Made by a program: the position numbers and the translations under genes | Notes under the pieces: model-generated | The model's input: the letters and a program-made list of their open reading frames with translations, nothing else | Database searches by the model: none | What the model was told of the DNA's origin: nothing | Shown here: positions 27,405 through 35,173 of the stretch, piece by piece | How positions within the stretch are numbered: the first letter of the stretch is position 1 | Layout: each line of letters begins with the position of its first letter | Origin: Cobetia amphilecti | GTDB lineage: Bacteria > Pseudomonadota > Gammaproteobacteria > Pseudomonadales > Halomonadaceae | Length of the DNA stretch: 64,000 nt | Reading direction: 5' to 3' (one strand) | NCBI RefSeq assembly: GCF_030010415.1 | Contig: NZ_JASCSA010000016.1

Positions 27405-28514
27405 TTGAGCCACCAGTCACAGCAAGCCAATCGCATTCTCAACATGACGCTTGAGCCGGCAGACCCGCAGCGTCTGGCCAGCCTGACCGGCCAGCGCGAC
27501 GAGCATCTCAAGCTGATCGAATCCCGGCTCGGTGTCACCCTGCGCAATCGCGGCAACGACTTCCAGATCGCAGGCCCCGCGGCCGCCGTGAAGGCGACCG
27601 CCAACGTGCTGGAGCATCTGTATCGCGAGACCGGCGCCGGCGAAGTCGATGCCGAGACCGTTCATCTGTTCCTGCAGGAATCCGGCGTCGAGGCGCTGGT
27701 CGAGGCCGCCGAGGACCAGGGCGCCACCTACGGTGATGTGGTGATTCGCACGCCCAAGGTGCTGGTGCGCCCGCGCGGCTTCAACCAGCAGGGCTATGTC
27801 ACCGAGATGCGCAACCACGACATCAACTTCGGCATCGGCCCGGCCGGTACCGGCAAGACCTATCTTGCCGTCGCCGCTGCCGTGGAAGCGCTCAACAACA
27901 ACGAAGTGCGACGCATCCTGCTGGTGCGTCCGGCGGTCGAGGCCGGCGAGAAGCTCGGCTTCCTGCCGGGAGACCTGGCCCAGAAGATCGACCCCTACCT
28001 GCGCCCGCTCTACGACGCCCTGTACGAGATGCTCGGCTTCGAGCACGTCAACAAGATGATCGAGCGCCAGATCATCGAGATCGCGCCGTTGGCCTACATG
28101 CGCGGCCGGACGCTCAACAACGCCTACATCATTCTCGATGAGTCCCAGAACACCACGCGCGAGCAGATGAAGATGTTCCTGACGCGCATCGGTTTCGGCT
28201 CCACCGCCGTCATCACCGGTGACGTCTCGCAGGTCGATCTGCCGCGTGGCACCCAGTCAGGTCTCGCGCACGTGATGGAGGTCCTCAAGGACACCCCGGG
28301 GATCAGCATCACGCGTTTCCTGGCCAAGGACGTCGTGCGTCACCCGCTGGTGCAGCGCATCGTCGAGGCCTACGACACCTTCGAAGCCGCGGAAGAGCAG
28401 CAGGAAGGCGAGCGTCGCGAGCAGCGTCAGGCCGAGCGCGAAGCCCGCATGGCGGCGCTGAATGCCCAGAGCAACGTGCCGCCTGCCAGCACCCCGACGG
28501 GAGGTAGCCAGTGA
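27405..28514 (+). CDS. ybeZ: PhoH-family ATPase YbeZ
   Basis: PhoH-like P-loop NTPase that works with YbeY in RNA metabolism. The product is about 369 residues. An N-terminal KH-like region is followed by the PhoH ATPase domain: Walker A GPAGTGKTYLA, LVRPAVEAGEKLGFLPGD, Walker B YIILDESQN, and TGDVSQVDLP. The C-terminus is charged and glutamine/glutamate-rich. I choose the TTG at 27405 (AGGA about 11 bases upstream) because it gives the normal N-terminal length; the ATG at 27444 is an alternative, and the frame stays open to 27270. It overlaps ybeY by four bases (GTGA). Confidence 0.92.
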   Translation: MSHQSQQANRILNMTLEPADPQRLASLTGQRDEHLKLIESRLGVTLRNRGNDFQIAGPAAAVKATANVLEHLYRETGAGEVDAETVHLFLQESGVEALVEAAEDQGATYGDVVIRTPKVLVRPRGFNQQGYVTEMRNHDINFGIGPAGTGKTYLAVAAAVEALNNNEVRRILLVRPAVEAGEKLGFLPGDLAQKIDPYLRPLYDALYEMLGFEHVNKMIERQIIEIAPLAYMRGRTLNNAYIILDESQNTTREQMKMFLTRIGFGSTAVITGDVSQVDLPRGTQSGLAHVMEVLKDTPGISITRFLAKDVVRHPLVQRIVEAYDTFEAAEEQQEGERREQRQAEREARMAALNAQSNVPPASTPTGGSQ

Positions 28515-29335
28515 GCGAAGCCCCTGCGGTCGTCGTGGACCTGCAACTGGCCATCGGCGAGAGTGAATTCGATGGCCAGCCGCTGCCGGCCAGCCATCAG
28601 CTGGAAGCCTGGGTGGCGGCTGCGCTGCTGGCCGCCGCGGAAGATGGTGCGCTGGAGCGCGATGCCAGCGCCGCTGCGGCGCCGTACGAGCTGACCGTGC
28701 GTCTGGTGGAAGAAGCCGAGAGTCAGGGCCTCAATCGCGATTATCGCGGCAAGGACTCCCCGACCAACGTGCTGTCCTTCCCGCATGAGCCGCTGGATCT
28801 GGACGACTTCGCCCTGCCGCCGGAACTGGCCGCGCGCTTCGCCGAGGAAGGCGATGACGACAGCCTGCCGCTTGCGGGCATGCCGGAGAGCGATCTGGAC
28901 GCCGGCGAAGAGGAAGGTCTCGACGGTCACAACAGCGACGATGTCATGCTGGCGTCAGACGCCATGAGCGAAGCTGATGAGGCAGACGCCACTGACGCCG
29001 CGTCTTCTGGCTTCTCGACTTCTGGCGCCGCGTCTTCTGCCCTCGGCTCTGCGGCTACCGAGACCGCGGCTGAGCAAGCTCTTGATGAGCAAAGCCAGGA
29101 TGAGCAGCGCTTTCTGGGCGACCTGATCATCAGCGTGCATGTCGTCGCCCGCGAAACGCGGGAACAGGGCAAGTCGCTGGAAAATCATTTCGCCCACATG
29201 CTGGTCCATGGCACCTTGCACTTGCTCGGCTATGACCATATCGAGGACGATGAAGCCGAACGCATGGAAGCGCTCGAGCGTCATGTGCTGGCAGGGCTCG
29301 GCATCGCCGACCCCTACCGGGAAGAGAATCACTGA
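28511..29335 (+). CDS. ybeY: Endoribonuclease YbeY with a large acidic insertion
   Basis: Metal-dependent RNase needed for 16S rRNA 3' maturation and ribosome quality control. The catalytic zinc motif is intact (HGTLHLLGYDH near residues 233-243), as are NRDYRGKDSPTNVLSFPHE and LGDLIISVHVVARE. The product is 274 residues, whereas YbeY is normally about 155-160. The excess is an acidic, Ala/Ser-rich, low-complexity block between SFPHE (about 93) and LGDLI (about 201). The frame is maintained, so this looks like a genuine insertion or expansion and not an error. GTG start, overlapping ybeZ. Confidence 0.9.
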   Translation: MSEAPAVVVDLQLAIGESEFDGQPLPASHQLEAWVAAALLAAAEDGALERDASAAAAPYELTVRLVEEAESQGLNRDYRGKDSPTNVLSFPHEPLDLDDFALPPELAARFAEEGDDDSLPLAGMPESDLDAGEEEGLDGHNSDDVMLASDAMSEADEADATDAASSGFSTSGAASSALGSAATETAAEQALDEQSQDEQRFLGDLIISVHVVARETREQGKSLENHFAHMLVHGTLHLLGYDHIEDDEAERMEALERHVLAGLGIADPYREENH

Positions 29336-29463
29336 TGCCGGCGCCCCTGCGCATCGGCAGCACCCGCCGTCGGGTGACTCGGGGCTTGTTCCCGGGTCAC
29401 TCGGCTGCCCCGATACCACCACGACGATGGGGTATCGCCACCGAGGAAAAGAGAAACTAACGC

Positions 29464-30372
29464 ATGAGCGAAGACCGATCGGGAAGCCAATCGAAAACCT
29501 GGCTCGATAAGCTGTTCGGCGCCTTCTCAAGCGACACCGACGAACCCAGCTCCCGTAGCGAGCTGCTCCAGTTTCTGGCTGAGGTAGGCCCACGCCTCAA
29601 CCTCGATCAGGACGCCATCGCCATCATCGAAGGCGCGCTGGAAATCAGCGACCAGCAGGTGCGCGAGGTGATGATCCCCCGCTCCCAGGTGCAGGCCATT
29701 CAGGTCGATCAGCGCCCGGAGGAGTACCTGCCGCTGATTCTCGAATCGGCTCACTCCCGCTATCCCGTCATCGACGAGAACCTCGACGAGGTGCTCGGCA
29801 TCCTGCTGGCCAAGGACCTGCTGCCGCTGATTCTGCAAAATGACAGCGAGCGCAAGCGCTTCGATCTGCGCGAAGCGATCCGTCCGGCGATGTTCATCCC
29901 CGAATCCAAGCGCCTCAACAGCCTGCTCAAGGAATTTCGCGAGACCCGCAATCACATGGCGGTGGTCATCGACGAGTACGGCGGCACGGCAGGCCTTGTC
30001 ACCATCGAGGATATCCTCGAGCAGATCGTCGGGGATATCGAGGATGAGCACGACACCGATGAGGATGAGGACATCCGCGAGCTGGGCGATGGCCAATTCG
30101 CCGTCAGCGCGCTGACCACCATCGATGACTTCAATGAGCACTTCGATACCGACTTCTCCGATGAGGAATTCGACACCATCGGCGGTCTGATGATCCAGCG
30201 CTTCGGTCACATGCCGCGCCGTCAGGAATCCACCGATTTCGCCGGCTGGCGTTTCACGGTGCTCAATGCGGACAATCGTCGCATTCGTCAGGTACAGGTA
30301 TGCCGTCTGGAAGATGCCACCGGTGACGCGCCGCCCTCGGCCGAGCATCGTGCGCACATCAGCGGCGAGTGA
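29464..30372 (+). CDS. corC: CorC/HlyC-family CBS-domain protein (YbeX)
   Basis: Soluble CBS-pair protein associated with magnesium and cobalt efflux and, in E. coli, with ribosome metabolism next to YbeY. The product is 302 residues. Two CBS domains are visible, with MIPRSQVQAIQVD, AHSRYPVIDENLDEVLGIL and then VIDEYGGTAGLVTIEDILEQ, followed by an acidic link and the C-terminal CorC_HlyC domain (IGGLMIQRFGHMPRR). No membrane helices, unlike the longer HlyC/CorC transporters. It lies 128 bases after ybeY and before lnt, with a terminator hairpin between corC and lnt. Confidence 0.93.
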   Translation: MSEDRSGSQSKTWLDKLFGAFSSDTDEPSSRSELLQFLAEVGPRLNLDQDAIAIIEGALEISDQQVREVMIPRSQVQAIQVDQRPEEYLPLILESAHSRYPVIDENLDEVLGILLAKDLLPLILQNDSERKRFDLREAIRPAMFIPESKRLNSLLKEFRETRNHMAVVIDEYGGTAGLVTIEDILEQIVGDIEDEHDTDEDEDIRELGDGQFAVSALTTIDDFNEHFDTDFSDEEFDTIGGLMIQRFGHMPRRQESTDFAGWRFTVLNADNRRIRQVQVCRLEDATGDAPPSAEHRAHISGE

Positions 30373-30408
30373 TCCATGGCCTGACCACAGGCTGACCCGA
30401 TAGAGGAC

Positions 30409-30442
30409 AATGCCAGACACATCCGCCGATGTGTCTGGCATT
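30409..30442 (+). terminator. Terminator between corC and lnt
   Basis: AATGCCAGACACAT and ATGTGTCTGGCATT pair perfectly around CCGCCG, followed by TT. The ribosome binding site of lnt starts a few bases later, so the hairpin may attenuate lnt expression. Confidence 0.8.
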
Positions 30443-30458
30443 TTACAAGGAGAGCGGC

Positions 30459-31976
30459 ATGTCAGATTCCCCCCGCGCGAGGAGCTTCCCGGGCGCCTCG
30501 TTGCTGGCCAATGTACTGGCGATCATTGCCGGGGTACTGGTCACCCTGAGCTTTGCCCCCTTCGAGCAGTGGTGGCTGGGCCCGATCGGCGCAGGCCTGC
30601 TCTACGGGGCGCTGCGCATGGAAGGCGGTGGCTTCCTGCGCGCCTGGTGGTTCGGGGTCGGCCTGTTCGGCAGCGGAGCCAGCTGGGTCTACGTCTCGAT
30701 CCATGATTATGGCTATACCGGCATGCCGCTGGCGGTGCTGCTGACGATGCTGTTCGTAGCCTGCATGGCGCTGTTCCCGATGCTGTGGATGGGCCTATGG
30801 CAGCGCTTCTGCTCACGCAAGCTCGATGTACTGTCATTCGCTGCGGTATTCGTGCTCAGCGAGCTGTTCCGCACCTGGGCCTTCACCGGCTTCCCGTGGC
30901 TGCTGCTGGGCAACAGTGCCGTGGGCTCACCGCTGGCCAGCTGGGTGCCGGTGCTTGGCGTCTACGGTATCTCGCTGATCATCGCGCTGTCCGGGGCGTT
31001 GCTGTGGAATCTGGCGCTGCGTCGCCGCTGGTGGGCGATCGCGCCGCTGCTCGTGCTGTGGAGCGCGGGTCTGCTGCTGCCGACCGACTGGACACAGTCC
31101 GGCGGCCAGCCGGCACGCGTCGCCCTGCTGCAAGGCAACCTGCCGCAGTTGATCAAGTGGAGCGCCGAAGGGCAGCGTCGTGCGGCCAATACCTACGCCG
31201 CGATGACGCGCGCCGTGCAGGACGATGCCGACCTGATCGTCTGGCCGGAGACGGCACTGCCGATGCTGCGCGACCAGGCCGAGCCCTTCCTCGAGCGCAT
31301 CCAGGCAACTCTGCCGCCCAAGACCGGTCTGATTACCGGGATCGTCGAGCGTGACGCCGACAATCGCTTCTACAACAGCGTGATTCCCATCGATGACCCG
31401 TCGGCCCAGTATCGCAAGGAGCACCTGGTGCCCTTCGGCGAGTATGTGCCGCTGGAAAGCTGGTTGCGGGGCATCATCGGTTTCCTGGATCTGCCGATGT
31501 CGAGCATGCAGTCGGGCGACAGCCAGCAGCCGCCACTGATGGTCAGCGGTCTGCGCATCGGCGTGGCGATCTGCTATGAGATCGTCTATCCGGAGCTGGT
31601 CCGCCAGCGCGCCTTGAGCTCTACCGTGCTGCTGACCGTCTCCAACGACACCTGGTTCGGTCACTCCATCGGCCCGCTGCAGCACCTGCAGATGGCCCAG
31701 CTGCGCGCGCTGGAAAACGGCCGCTATCTGCTGCGGGCCACCAGCAATGGCGTGACGGCGATCATCTCGCCGCAGGGTGAGATCGTCGCCCAGGCACCCC
31801 AGTTCGAGGAGGCCACCGTCACTGGCGATATCCGCCTGCAACTGGGCATGACGCCCTGGATGCACTACGGCCTGCTGCCGGTGTGGATCCTGATCGCGCT
31901 GCTGCTGGCGCCGGGCCTTGTGCTGGGCATCAACGAATGCCTCAAGGCGCGCCGTCAACGCCCGCAGGACGCCTGA
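30459..31976 (+). CDS. lnt: Apolipoprotein N-acyltransferase
   Basis: Adds the third acyl chain to lipoproteins at the periplasmic face of the inner membrane. The product is 505 residues: six to eight N-terminal membrane helices (about 1-215), then the nitrilase domain. The catalytic triad is visible as Glu in WPETALP, Lys in YRKEHLVPFGEYVP, and Cys in VAICYEIVYPE. A final hydrophobic helix lies at the C-terminus. AAGGAGAG upstream of the ATG at 30459 decides the start. It ends the miaB-ybeZ-ybeY-corC-lnt block. Confidence 0.95.
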   Translation: MSDSPRARSFPGASLLANVLAIIAGVLVTLSFAPFEQWWLGPIGAGLLYGALRMEGGGFLRAWWFGVGLFGSGASWVYVSIHDYGYTGMPLAVLLTMLFVACMALFPMLWMGLWQRFCSRKLDVLSFAAVFVLSELFRTWAFTGFPWLLLGNSAVGSPLASWVPVLGVYGISLIIALSGALLWNLALRRRWWAIAPLLVLWSAGLLLPTDWTQSGGQPARVALLQGNLPQLIKWSAEGQRRAANTYAAMTRAVQDDADLIVWPETALPMLRDQAEPFLERIQATLPPKTGLITGIVERDADNRFYNSVIPIDDPSAQYRKEHLVPFGEYVPLESWLRGIIGFLDLPMSSMQSGDSQQPPLMVSGLRIGVAICYEIVYPELVRQRALSSTVLLTVSNDTWFGHSIGPLQHLQMAQLRALENGRYLLRATSNGVTAIISPQGEIVAQAPQFEEATVTGDIRLQLGMTPWMHYGLLPVWILIALLLAPGLVLGINECLKARRQRPQDA

Positions 31977-32079
31977 GGTCCAGAACGTGTGAGTCCCCAG
32001 GGCCTCAGACGCTTGAACGCTCAACCTTACCCGTTGCCGGGCCGATGCCCGGCACTGCCTCTGCACAAGCGAGACCACA

Positions 32080-32832
32080 ATGGGCATCACCGAGTTACTC
32101 GGCATCATCAAGGACCTGGTATTGCCGCCCGGCGGGCCTCTCCTGCTGCTGTTTCTGGCCATGCTCGTGCTCAAGCGCTGGCCGGGCCTGGCACGCGCCA
32201 TGATGGTCGTGGCCATCCTGGGCATGTGGCTGCTGTCCTCGCCGGTCGTCTCCACGCGCCTGATGTCAGGGCTGGAGCGCATTCAGCCCAGTGAACCGGC
32301 AGAGTGGATCCAGGCGCAGGCCGTGGTCGTGCTTTCCGGCGGACGCTACTACGACGCCCCGGAGCTGCAGGGCCGCGATCGCATCAATGGCGAGACGCTC
32401 AGCCGCCTGGACGAAGGCGTCCGCGTGGCCCGCAACGCGGAGCTGCCGATTCTGCTCACCGGTGGCAAGGTATCGTCCTCCGATGACGGCACCCTCGCCG
32501 AGCTGATGCAGCGCTCGCTGATCGATGAATTCGACTACCCGGCGCGCTGGCTGGAGAATCGCAGCGAGAACACCCAGCAGAATGCGCTCTTCACTCGCGA
32601 GATGCTCGAGCAGGACGACATCAACAAGATCGTGCTGGTGACCAGCGCCTGGCACATGCCGCGCGCGATGCGCAACTTCCAGAATCAGGGCTTCCGCACC
32701 ATCATCCCGGCGCCGGTGGGCTACACCACGGTCTCCGGGCTGGGCATCGATGCCTGGATCCCCAACAGCTCCGCGCTGACCCAGTCGCGCTGGGCACTGC
32801 ATGAATGGATCGGCTGGCTGGTGGGTCGCTAG
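32080..32832 (+). CDS. YdcF/ElyC/SanA-family envelope protein
   Basis: DUF218-domain protein of 250 residues. Two N-terminal membrane helices (GGPLLLLFLAMLVL and MMVVAILGMWLLSS, about 18-55) precede the DUF218 core with AVVVLSGGRYYDAPE, ILLTGGK, ENRSENTQQNALFT and VLVTSAWHMPRAM. That order resembles ElyC, which affects peptidoglycan/lipid carrier metabolism in E. coli; the assignment to ElyC specifically is tentative. It lies 103 bases after lnt on the same strand and is followed by repeats and a long palindromic terminator. Confidence 0.85.
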   Translation: MGITELLGIIKDLVLPPGGPLLLLFLAMLVLKRWPGLARAMMVVAILGMWLLSSPVVSTRLMSGLERIQPSEPAEWIQAQAVVVLSGGRYYDAPELQGRDRINGETLSRLDEGVRVARNAELPILLTGGKVSSSDDGTLAELMQRSLIDEFDYPARWLENRSENTQQNALFTREMLEQDDINKIVLVTSAWHMPRAMRNFQNQGFRTIIPAPVGYTTVSGLGIDAWIPNSSALTQSRWALHEWIGWLVGR

Positions 32833-32842
32833 CCCCGACAGC

Positions 32843-32888
32843 ACTGCTGGCAAGACAAGCGAAGGACTGCTGGCAAGACACACGAAGG
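32843..32888. repeat. 23-bp tandem duplication
   Basis: Two copies (32843-32865, 32866-32888), each starting ACTGCTGGCAAGACA and ending CGAAGG, follow the YdcF-family stop codon and run into the terminator palindrome at 32877-32916. Confidence 0.85.
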
Positions 32889-32916
32889 GCTGCCCATGGG
32901 CAGCCCTTCGTGTGTC
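32877..32916. terminator. 40-bp perfect palindrome, probable bidirectional terminator
   Basis: Two 20-base arms are perfectly complementary with no extra loop bases. The central 22 bases (AGGGCTGCCCA plus its complement) recur exactly in another palindrome at 48635-48656. It lies between convergent genes. Confidence 0.8.
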
Positions 32917-32956
32917 TATATAACCCGCTCAGCAAACGCTTATCGCAGGATTGCGC

Positions 32957-34174
32957 TCAGACCTCGCTGTCACGCATCCAGCTGGCCTCCTTGAGCCATG
33001 GCCCCAGCTGGCGGAGCTGGAAGGCTCGATCGCGCGTCCACTCGTCACTGCCGACATGCGCCGTGCCGCCAGGTGCTTCTCCCAGCACATCATCCGGGAA
33101 CTTCAGGCTGTCGCGCCCCTTGATCAGCAGCGAGTAACACCGGTCGTGGCTGACCAGACTTTCGCGCAGGTAGCGCCACACGCATTCCTTCATGAACCAC
33201 TGATCGATATTCGGCGTCTCGACATGCTGTGGCTGCCACTGGGCCAGCAATGTCTCGAGTGGCGGCAGGACACCGGCCACCCCGCCCCACAGCCCCGCCA
33301 GCACCAGATCGGTATGACTCCACCAGTCACGCATGACATGGAAGAAGCGCCCAGAGGTCAGCCACATCTGCACCGCGCGCACTTCGCGCAGACTGATGAC
33401 GCTGTCGCAGTCGCGGACCACGAAGTAGCCCACCGTCGGGTCATCGGCGACCGCGAAGCGCCAACACAGCCGCTGTCTCAGGGTGTCACTGGAGGGACGC
33501 TCACACAGCTCGGCGTCCAGTTCCCGCGCCAGGGCCAGGAAATCATCGGGCACGCTGTCATCGTGATAGAGCCGAACCCGCCACCCCGGATACAGCACCG
33601 GCGCCAACAGCAGGTTATGCAGCATGCCGTTCAAGTAGCGCGGCCCCTTGCCCCAGAGGCCGAAGGACAGCACGCGCGTCTTGCCGGCGGCGACTGCCGA
33701 GGGGGATTCAGCGGGCAGCCGCCAGCCCTTCGCCAACGGCAGGCTCCCATGCTGCTCGTCCTTGAGCGCCAGGGCGCGACTGCCATGCTCGCGTGCCTCG
33801 TCATGGCGCTTGAGTCTGGCCGCGCTGCTGGCCAGCGAGTCGAACAGCACCGGATTGAGACAGCCTCGTGCGGCCAACGCCTCACCGGCCGCCAGCGAGC
33901 CGGCGGCATCATTGGCGCGCGACAGACACACCACCTGATTGAGCGCGATCTCTTCATCGGCCGGACACTCCACATGCCCCTGGGCCAGAATCTGGCTGGC
34001 CGAGCGATAATCCGCGAGCAGAAACAGGTAATAGGAGATCTGCTTGAAGAGGCCCGCCTCACGTGGACGCGGGCGCTGATTGAAGTGATCGATCAGCTGT
34101 TGCAACGCCTTGTGGCGCTGACCGGCGCTCCAGGTGGCATGCGCCGGGGCGAACCAGTCTGACGGTGTCGCCAT
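32957..34174 (-). CDS. TPR protein with glycosyltransferase-like C-terminal domain
   Basis: Unrecognised protein of 405 residues. The N-terminal part (about 10-150) is helical with TPR-like periodicity (HATWSAGQRHKALQQLID, LADYRSASQILAQGH, LKRHDEAREHGSRAL). From about residue 170 the sequence looks alpha/beta: RVLSFGLWGKGPRYLNGML, VLYPGWRVRLYHDDSVP, VGYFVVRDCDSVIS. The last resembles a glycosyltransferase metal-binding region, with HVMRDWWSH following, but a family was not identified. No signal peptide. It overlaps the YbeL-like gene by one base, so the pair is probably co-expressed. Confidence 0.75.
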   Translation of the reverse strand: MATPSDWFAPAHATWSAGQRHKALQQLIDHFNQRPRPREAGLFKQISYYLFLLADYRSASQILAQGHVECPADEEIALNQVVCLSRANDAAGSLAAGEALAARGCLNPVLFDSLASSAARLKRHDEAREHGSRALALKDEQHGSLPLAKGWRLPAESPSAVAAGKTRVLSFGLWGKGPRYLNGMLHNLLLAPVLYPGWRVRLYHDDSVPDDFLALARELDAELCERPSSDTLRQRLCWRFAVADDPTVGYFVVRDCDSVISLREVRAVQMWLTSGRFFHVMRDWWSHTDLVLAGLWGGVAGVLPPLETLLAQWQPQHVETPNIDQWFMKECVWRYLRESLVSHDRCYSLLIKGRDSLKFPDDVLGEAPGGTAHVGSDEWTRDRAFQLRQLGPWLKEASWMRDSEV

Positions 34175-34854
34175 CAGCCCTGATCACTCTCATCGGCCGC
34201 GGGAGGCTGACGAGTGACGGGCGGCGCGCCACGCGAGAAGAAACGATGTCCACAGGCATGGCAGGGTTCCAGCACGCTGGGGCGCGTGAGCGTGGTGGTC
34301 GATTCACAGTGCACGCAATGCAATAGCCCCGGCGCGATGACCTCGCCGCTGGTGTAGTCGGCGCGCGCGGCCTCGAGGTCTTCCTCGAAGTGGGCGCGGT
34401 CCACCACGGTGCGGTCCGCGATCGACATCAGCGCGGAACTGACACTGCGCGACAGCACCGAGAGATCGATCCCCAGCCAGCTGGCGATCCCTTCTCCGCC
34501 GGTCGCCAGATGGCGGCGGAATTCACGCATGTCACGCTCGACCCAGGCACGCAGCAGCGCCAGCTCGTCCAGCGTGAATTCCTCGACCTCGGCCTCGAAC
34601 TTGACCGCCTCATCCAGCTCGGCCTTGAGGCCATCCCACGACAGCTCACCACTGCTGTCTTCCAGCCGCGTCAGGATTCGCCCATAGGCATCGCCGAGAC
34701 GTCCTTCGCCTTCGCCCTGCGGCTGACTGGAGGCTGAGCGCGAGGGCATCGGCGTATCTTCAAAGCCACTGTCGTGCGAGGACGTGGCAGCCGTATCACG
34801 ATCCGTGGCGCTGATCGGCTCATGGGGATCGCGGGGTTCACGTGGTTGGCTCAT
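34174..34854 (-). CDS. YbeL-like zinc-ribbon protein (DUF1451)
   Basis: Cytoplasmic protein of 226 residues. An acidic, disordered N-terminus (about 1-50) is followed by a helical domain and a C-terminal zinc ribbon with two Cys pairs, LHCVHCES and EPCHACGHRFF. The core layout matches E. coli YbeL (DUF1451), including YTSGEVIAPG before the ribbon. In E. coli ybeL also neighbours leuS, so synteny supports the call. The ATG at 34854 is chosen because AGGAGAG lies just upstream. It is divergent from leuS and overlaps the downstream TPR gene. Function is not established. Confidence 0.85.
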   Translation of the reverse strand: MSQPREPRDPHEPISATDRDTAATSSHDSGFEDTPMPSRSASSQPQGEGEGRLGDAYGRILTRLEDSSGELSWDGLKAELDEAVKFEAEVEEFTLDELALLRAWVERDMREFRRHLATGGEGIASWLGIDLSVLSRSVSSALMSIADRTVVDRAHFEEDLEAARADYTSGEVIAPGLLHCVHCESTTTLTRPSVLEPCHACGHRFFSRGAPPVTRQPPAADESDQG

Positions 34855-35173
34855 GGACTCTCCTTGTGTCTTCACCTTCTCCCGTACTGCGGGAGGGCAT
34901 GGCGCTCTACCTTCAGCATGGTGGCGTTGGCGTTGCGACACAAGCCACACTCTTCCACTCCCTGACACGCATCAAGCGCGTGACACTGGCAGCATGAAGC
35001 GCATTCGCCTGGCGCCACAGCGCTCGCCTCCCCTACCTGAGTCCTGGCGTCTGGGGTAGACTTGACCCCATCGCAGACAGCGGCGGCCCATCCCGATGTG
35101 ACCGCCCACCTCTTCACGCCCTGCCTGTCCCTGGTGACGGGTAGCGGCCAATGCCAAGGTAGTGACGGACCCG

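Noticed and set aside
30927..32282. 451-codon open frame antisense to lnt
   Set aside because: Mirror of lnt and the start of the next gene; composition unlike a real protein.
34994..35059. 21-codon frame with three Leu codons upstream of leuS, considered as a leader peptide
   Set aside because: No consecutive Leu codons, no ribosome binding site and no terminator/antiterminator pairings between it and leuS.
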